DNA of 64,000 bases from Nocardia asteroides. Lineage in GTDB: Bacteria; Actinomycetota; Actinomycetes; Mycobacteriales; Mycobacteriaceae. The stretch lies in contig NZ_CP089214.1 of NCBI RefSeq assembly GCF_021183625.1, positions 6,200,001-6,264,000 of the forward strand. The letters are read 5' to 3'. This document shows positions 54,527-61,100 of the stretch, piece after piece. Numbering within the stretch: position 1 is the first letter of the stretch; the number at the start of each line of letters is the position of its first letter. The translations under genes were made by a program, and so were the position numbers. The notes under the pieces are model-generated. The model did no database searches, was not told where the DNA came from, and saw nothing but the letters and a program-made list of their open reading frames with translations.

Positions 54527-56203
54527 GTGAACACAGTTTCGGTGGCCGAGAACGGTTTCGACATAGCGGATACCGAGGGTTTGCACTCGGTGATCTCGGG
54601 TGCCGCGCTGCGGCATCCGGAGCGGCTCGCACTGGGCGGCGCGGACGGCACCCGGTTCACGAGCGCCGAGCTCGACCGCCGGGTGCGGGCGCTGGCCTCG
54701 GCGCTGCTGAGCCGCGGGGTGGCGCCGGGTGACCGGGTCGCGATCCTGGGCCGCACCACGGTGGAGTGGGCACTGCTGGACTTCGCGGCGCTGGCGATCG
54801 GCGCGGTGGTCGTCACCGTCTACCCGACCTCGTCGCAGGCGCAGATCGAGCACATCCTGTCCGACAGCGGCAGCGCGCACTTCGCCGCCGAGTCCGACGC
54901 CGACGCCGAGCGGCTGCGCGCCGCGGGCGCCGACCGGGTGTGGCTCTTCGCCGAGGTGCGGGAGTGGTCGACCGGCGCCGCGGCGCCGGGGCTGGACCGG
55001 GTGCTCGGCGCGGTGCGCGCCGCCGACCCGGCCATGATCGTCTACACCAGCGGCACCACCGGCGTCGCCAAGGGCTGCGTCATCACGCACCGCAACATGT
55101 TCGTCTCCGCCGCGAACACCGTGCGCCGCACCGAGACCCTGTTCGAGGGCGGCACCACCGTGCTCGCGCTCCCGCTGGCCCACGTCTTCGGCCAGACCAT
55201 GCTCTTCGCCTGCGTCTTCGGCGGCAGCGGCACGCACCTGCTTCCCGCCATCCCGGAGCTGGTCCCCGCGCTGCCGGTGCTGCGCCCGACCTTCCTTCCG
55301 ATGATCCCGTACGGCCTGGAGAAGATCCGCAAGTACTGCCGCACCCTGCTCGCCGCCGGCGAGGAGGAGGCCGCCGTCGAGCGCGGCATCGCGCTGCTGC
55401 GGGCGGGGCAGGTCCCGGAGCCCGGCGAGCACGCGGTGTACGCCGCGCTCGGCGGCAGGCTGCGCGCGGTGATCTCCGGCGGCGCCTCGCTGGACGAGTC
55501 CACCCAGGGCTTCTACGCCGGGTTCGGGGTGCAGCTGCTGAACTGCTACGGCCTCACCGAGGCCGCCACCGCGGTCACCGTGAACGCGCCGCGGAGCAAC
55601 CGCTTCGGCACCGTCGGGCGGCCCATCCCGGCCACCGAGGTCGGCATCGCCCCCGACGGCGAGGTGCTGGTCCGCGGCGCGCACGTCTCGCCCGGGTACT
55701 GGGGCGCGGCGGCCGGGCAGCCGATGGCCGACGCCGATGGCTGGCTGCGCACCGGCGACCTCGGCGAGCTGGACGCCGAGGGCTACCTCACCATCACCGG
55801 CCGCCGCAAGGAGATCCTGGTGACCTCCGGCGGCAAGAACGTCGCGCCGACCCCGCTGGAGGACCGGGTGCGGCTGCACCCGCTGGTCAGCAACTGCATG
55901 GTGGTCGGCGACGGCCGCGACTTCGTCACCGCGCTGGTGACGCTCGACCCGGACCAGCTCGCCCGCCGCCGCACCGCCGATCCCGCGCTCGATCCCGACG
56001 CCGAGATCGAATCCGCGGTGGCCGAGGCGAATTCCCTCGTCTCCCGCGCGGAATCCATCCGCGCATTCCGGATCGTGGACGGCGATTTCACCGTCGAGGA
56101 AGGGCTGCTCACTTCCTCCCGGAAACTTCGCCGGGCCGCGATCGAAAAGGCGTACGCGGCCGATATCGCCGCGCTCTACGCACCGCGCAGCGTCGCGCGC
56201 TAG
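54527..56203 (+). CDS. Long-chain acyl-CoA synthetase-like (AMP-binding) enzyme (cluster B)
   Basis: A 558-aa AMP-binding enzyme closer to long-chain acyl-CoA synthetases (FadD15-like) than to FAALs: IVYTSGTTGVAKGCVITHRN (A3), LPLAHVFGQTM, ISGGASL, LLNCYGLTEAATAV, RTGDLGELDAEGYL, TGRRKEILVTSGGKNVAPTPLEDRV. The catalytic C-terminal lysine is in SSRKLRRAAIEKAY. It could supply an acyl-CoA starter to the PKS or re-activate a released acid. Confidence 0.8.
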   Translation: MNTVSVAENGFDIADTEGLHSVISGAALRHPERLALGGADGTRFTSAELDRRVRALASALLSRGVAPGDRVAILGRTTVEWALLDFAALAIGAVVVTVYPTSSQAQIEHILSDSGSAHFAAESDADAERLRAAGADRVWLFAEVREWSTGAAAPGLDRVLGAVRAADPAMIVYTSGTTGVAKGCVITHRNMFVSAANTVRRTETLFEGGTTVLALPLAHVFGQTMLFACVFGGSGTHLLPAIPELVPALPVLRPTFLPMIPYGLEKIRKYCRTLLAAGEEEAAVERGIALLRAGQVPEPGEHAVYAALGGRLRAVISGGASLDESTQGFYAGFGVQLLNCYGLTEAATAVTVNAPRSNRFGTVGRPIPATEVGIAPDGEVLVRGAHVSPGYWGAAAGQPMADADGWLRTGDLGELDAEGYLTITGRRKEILVTSGGKNVAPTPLEDRVRLHPLVSNCMVVGDGRDFVTALVTLDPDQLARRRTADPALDPDAEIESAVAEANSLVSRAESIRAFRIVDGDFTVEEGLLTSSRKLRRAAIEKAYAADIAALYAPRSVAR

Positions 56204-56240
56204 CCCCTTTTCATTCACCGATCGGAAAGTGAAGCGAAAT

Positions 56241-57491
56241 ATGTACGACGTCATCGTTGTCGGTACCCGGGTTGCCGGATCGCCGCTGGCCATGCTCCTC
56301 GCCCGCCAGGGGTACCGCGTCCTCGCCGTCGACCGGGCCACCTTTCCCAGCGACACCCCGTCGACCCACTACGTCCACCAGGCCGGGCTCGGTTTCCTGA
56401 AGTCGTGGGGGCTGCTCGACCGGGTCGTCGAGACCGGAGTCCCGCCGATCCGGAACCTGAACTTCTCCTACACCGACATCGTCATCAAGGGCTTCGCCCG
56501 CACCGCGCCGGACGGCATCGACGCGGTCTACTGCCCGCGCCGCACCGCGCTCGACACCGTCCTGGTCGAGGCCGCCGGTGAGGCGGGCGTCGAGCTGATC
56601 CAGGGCTTCACCGTGAGCGGGCTGGTCTTCGACGGTGATCGCGTCGTCGGCATCCGCGGCAGCGAGGCGGGCGGGACCGAGAAGGAGTTCCGGGCCGGGC
56701 TCGTGGTCGGCGCGGACGGCGCCAACTCCACCGTCGCCAAGGCGGTCGGCGCCGAGACCTACGAGGGCTCCGCCGCCGCGTGCTTCATCTACTACTCGTA
56801 CTACGACGGCCTCGACTGGGGCATGCAGCACCGCACCGGCTTCGGCGAGCAGCAGTTCGCCGGCTGGCCCACCAACGACGACCAGACCCTGGTCGCGGTG
56901 ATGCGCAAGCGCGACCGGTTCCGCGAGTTCCGCCAGGATCCCGACGCGGGCGTGCAGGAGATCGTGAGCCAGGTCGACCCCGAACTGGGCGAGCTGCTGC
57001 GCGACAAGGGCACCAGGGCCGAGCCGTTCCGCCCGATGCTCTACCCGGACAACTACCGCAGGACGTCCTACGGTCCGGGCTGGGCCCTGGTCGGCGACGC
57101 CGGCTACCACAAGGACCCCTTCACCGGCTGGGGCATCACCGACGCCTTCAAGTACGCCCAGCTGCTGTCGGAGAAGATTCACCAGGGGCTCTCCGGCGAG
57201 CGCCCGCTGGACGAGGCGCTCGCCGAGTACCAGACCGAGCGGGACGCGCAGAGCGCGAGCACCTTCGAGCTCACGCTCGCCATCTCCGAGCTGAGCCTGA
57301 CCCCGTACTACGACTCGGTGTTCCGGGCGACCAGCATGGACGCCGAGTACATCAAGAACTTCTTCGGGCTGATCGCGGGCATCTACCCGCCGGAGAAGTA
57401 CTTCGGCGAGGAGGAGCTGGCCGCGCTCTACGAGAAGGTGAACTTCCCGCTGGAGGCGCGGCACGTGAGCAAGAGCGGGGTCACCGCATGA
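56241..57491 (+). CDS. FAD-dependent oxidoreductase (cluster B)
   Basis: A 416-aa flavoprotein: DVIVVGTRVAGSPLAMLLARQG at the N-terminus (a GxRxAG form of the dinucleotide motif), VVGADGANSTVAKAVG, and LVGDAGYHKDPFTGWGITDAF near 290. It belongs to the geranylgeranyl-reductase/halogenase-like monooxygenases. It could reduce or epoxidise a polyene product. ATG at 56241; a GTG at 56229 adds only four residues. The stop overlaps the next start as ATGA. Confidence 0.85.
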   Translation: MYDVIVVGTRVAGSPLAMLLARQGYRVLAVDRATFPSDTPSTHYVHQAGLGFLKSWGLLDRVVETGVPPIRNLNFSYTDIVIKGFARTAPDGIDAVYCPRRTALDTVLVEAAGEAGVELIQGFTVSGLVFDGDRVVGIRGSEAGGTEKEFRAGLVVGADGANSTVAKAVGAETYEGSAAACFIYYSYYDGLDWGMQHRTGFGEQQFAGWPTNDDQTLVAVMRKRDRFREFRQDPDAGVQEIVSQVDPELGELLRDKGTRAEPFRPMLYPDNYRRTSYGPGWALVGDAGYHKDPFTGWGITDAFKYAQLLSEKIHQGLSGERPLDEALAEYQTERDAQSASTFELTLAISELSLTPYYDSVFRATSMDAEYIKNFFGLIAGIYPPEKYFGEEELAALYEKVNFPLEARHVSKSGVTA

Positions 57492-58090
57492 GCGCCGCAC
57501 TCGTCGCGCTCGGCGACAGCTTCGTGGAGGGGCGCGGCGACGACGCGCCCGGCGGCGGGTACCGGGGCTGGGTGCCCCGGCTCGGCGGCCAGCTCGGGCT
57601 GCGCCCGGCCACGGTCCGCAACCTCGGCGAGCACGGCGCAACCACCGGCGCCGTGGTCGAGCACCAGCTGCCCCGGGCGTTCGCCGCCCGCGCCGGGCTC
57701 TACGGCGTGGTCTGCGGGGTGAACGACCTGGTCAGCGATTTCCACCCGGTCCGGTTCGAGCGCAACCTGCGCACCCTGTTCAGCACGCTGCGGGCGAGCG
57801 GCGCCACCGTGGTCACCGCGAACTACCCGGACATCCCGGCCCGGCTCCCGGTGCCGACCGGTATGCGCGCGCTGCTGCGCGAGCGCTTCGCCTTCGCCAA
57901 CGCGGTGCTCGGCGAGGTCACCGGTGACACCGGCGCGCTGCTGCTCGACCTGGCGGGCGACCCGGCCTGGGAGCGGCCCGAGATGTGGACCGCCGACGGG
58001 CTGCACCCGGCCCCGCTCGGCCACCACACCTTCGCCGTCGCCGCCGCCGGCGCCATCGCCGACCGCACCGCGACCACCGTCGCCGCCTGA
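57488..58090 (+). CDS. SGNH/GDSL hydrolase (cluster B)
   Basis: A 200-aa SGNH-fold esterase. Block I is LVALGDSFVEG with catalytic Ser, block III is VCGVNDL with Asn, and block V is ADGLHPAPLGHH with the Asp-His pair. No signal peptide, so it acts in the cytoplasm and may release or edit the PKS product. Coupled to the FAD enzyme by ATGA. Confidence 0.85.
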   Translation: MSAALVALGDSFVEGRGDDAPGGGYRGWVPRLGGQLGLRPATVRNLGEHGATTGAVVEHQLPRAFAARAGLYGVVCGVNDLVSDFHPVRFERNLRTLFSTLRASGATVVTANYPDIPARLPVPTGMRALLRERFAFANAVLGEVTGDTGALLLDLAGDPAWERPEMWTADGLHPAPLGHHTFAVAAAGAIADRTATTVAA

Positions 58091-58118
58091 CCACCCGCCC
58101 GGTCCGAGAGGAACTTCC

Positions 58119-61100
58119 GTGACGGACGAACGACGCCTAGCGCGCACCCCGATCGCCATCGTCGGCATGTCGGGGCTGCTGCCGCAGGCACGCAACCACC
58201 GCGAGTACTGGCAGAACATCATCGACGGCGTCGACTGCACCACCGAGGTGCCCGCGTCGCGCTGGAACCTGGACGACTACCACGACGCCGACCCGGAGGC
58301 ACCGGACAAGACCTACTCCCGGCGCGGCGCCTTCCTGCCCGACGTCGAGTTCGACCCGCTGGAGTTCGGGCTGCCGCCGAACCAGCTCGAGGTGACCAGC
58401 ACCATGCAGACGCTGAGCCTCGGCGTCGCCCGCGACCTGCTCCTCGACGCGGGCGCCACCGGCTCCGAGTGGTACGACGCGAGCCGCACCGGCGTCGTGC
58501 TCGGCACCACCGGCCCGGTGCCGCTGATGCACCCGCTCGCCGCCCGGCTCTCCACCCCGGTGCTGGAGGAGGCGGCGCGCTCGGTCGGGCTCAGCCAGGC
58601 CGATGCCGAGGCGGTCTCGGCCAAGTTCGTCGCCGCCTACGCGCCGTGGGAGGCGAACTCCTTCCCCGGGCTGCTCTCCAACATCACCGCGGGCCGGGTC
58701 GCGAACCGGCTCGGCCTCGGCGGCATCAACTGCACCGTCGACGCCGCCTGCGCCGCCTCGCTCGCCGCGCTGCGCACCGCCGTCGCGGAGCTGCAGGACG
58801 GCCGCGCCGACATGATGATCACCGGCGGCGTCGACACCGAGAACACGATCTTCATCTACCTGTGCTTCTCCAAGGTCGGCGCGCTCTCCAAGTCCGACCG
58901 GATCAGCCCGTTCGGCAGCGACGCCGACGGCACCCTGCTCGGCGAGGGCATCACCATGCTCGCGCTGCGCAGGCTGGAAGACGCCCGCCGCGACGGCAAC
59001 CGGATCTACGCGGTGCTGCGCGGGCTCGGCTCGTCGTCCGACGGCAGGGCCAAGAGCATCTACGCCCCGCGCGCGGGCGGCCAGCGGGTCGCGCTGGACC
59101 GCGCCTACGCCGACGCCGAGATCTCGCCCGCCACCGTCGCGCTGATCGAGGCGCACGCCACCGGCACCCCGGTCGGCGACAAGACCGAGCTGACCGCGCT
59201 CGAGGAGCTGCTCACCGACGCCACCGACGAGCCCCGGTTCGCCGCGCTCGGCAGCGTCAAGTCGCAGATCGGGCACACCAAGGGCGCCGCGGGCACGGCC
59301 AGCCTCATGAAGCTGGCCTTCGCACTGCATCAGAAGGTGTTGCCCGGCACCATCAATGTCACCGCGCCGAACGCGAAGATCGCCGCCGAGAACGCGCCGT
59401 ACTACGTCAACTCGCGCACCCGGCCGTGGATCCGCGACCCCGAGCGCCCGGTGCGCCGCGCCGCAGCCTCGGCCTTCGGCTTCGGCGGCACCAACTTTCA
59501 CGTGGTGCTCGAGGAGGCCGACGGCGAGCGGCCGAGCGTGCTGCACCGCACCGCGCGGGCGCACCTCTGGCACGCGGCCGACGTCGCCGGGCTGATCGAC
59601 GCCGTGCGCAGCACCGCCCCGATCGACGGCGGCGAGATCCCGGAGGGGCACGTGCGCGTCGGCTTCGTCTCGCTGGACGACGAGAACGCCGAGCACCTGC
59701 GCGGCCTCGCCGTCGACGAGCTGGTCCGCAACCCCGACGCCGCCTCCTGGGAGCACCCGGAGGGCGTCTACTACCGCGCCTCCGCGCTGCCGGACCGCAG
59801 GGTGGCCGCGCTCTTCGCCGGCCAGGGCAGCCAGTACGTCGACATGGGCGCGGACGCCGCCATCGCGCAGCCCGCCGTCGGTGCCGCCTTCGACGCCGCC
59901 AACGAGGCGTTCGCCGGTGCGCCGCAGCGGCTCTCGTCTGTGGTGTTCCCGCCGCCCGCCTTCGACGAGGCGGCCGCGGCCGCGCAGGAGCGGGCACTGC
60001 GCCGCACCGAGTTCGCGCAGCCCGCCATCGGCGCGCTCGCCGCCGGGCAGTTCGCGGCGCTGCGCGAGCGCGGGTTCCGCGCCGACGGGTACCTCGGGCA
60101 CAGCTTCGGCGAGCTCACCGCGCTCTGGGCGGCCGGTGCGCTCAGCGGGGCCGACTTCCACGGCCTGGCCAGGGCACGCGGCGTCGCGATGACGCCGCGC
60201 GACGGCGTCGAGGCGGGGACGATGGTCGCGCTGAACGCGACCGTCGAGGTGGCGCGGGAGATCGTGGACGCCATCGACGACGTCTGGATCTGCAACCACA
60301 ACGCCCCCGACCAGGTGGTGATCGGCGGGGGTCCCGATGCCGTCGCCGCCGCCGTCGCGGTCTGCGGCGAGCGCGGGGTCGCCACCCGCGCGCTTCCCGT
60401 CTCCGGGGCGTTCCACACCCCGTACGTGGCGCACGCGGTCGACGCCTTCGCCGCCGCGCTCGCCGAGGTGCAGATCGGGGCGCCGGACGCGCCGGTGTAC
60501 GCCAACAGCGCTGGCGCGCGGTACGGCAGTGACGCCGCCGCCAACCGGGCGGTGCTCACCGGGCAGCTCGGGCAGCCGGTCGAGTTCGTGGCCGCGCTCA
60601 CCGCGCTGCGCGAATCCGGCTGCACGGTCTTCGTCGAGTTCGGGCCGAAGCAGGTGCTGACCTCGCTGGTGCGGCGCACCCTCGGCGACGATGTCGTCGC
60701 CATCGCGACCGACTCCGGGCCGATCGGCAACAGTGATCTTTCCTTGACGCGCGCCGCGGTCCGGCTCGCCGTGCTCGGCTTCGGGTTGTCCGGGATCAAT
60801 CGGCACGCGGCACCGGTGCTGGAGCCGCACAAGCCGAGCCGGCCCATGACGGTGACCATCTCGGCGCCCGAGTATGTGCCGGAAACGCGGAAGGCGGCGT
60901 ACGCCGCCGCGCTGTCGGACGGGTATCGGGTGCGGCTCGATGATTCCGGTTCGAACGGGAACGGTTCTGCCGTAGCCGTTTCCGCCGCCGGAGGTGTCGG
61001 CGACGGCGCCGTGGTCACGGGTGGCGGGCGCGCCGGTGCCGGTTCCGCGCACGGCGTCGCCGGTGGCGGCAATGGTGCCGCTGCCGCGAAGGTCGGTACA

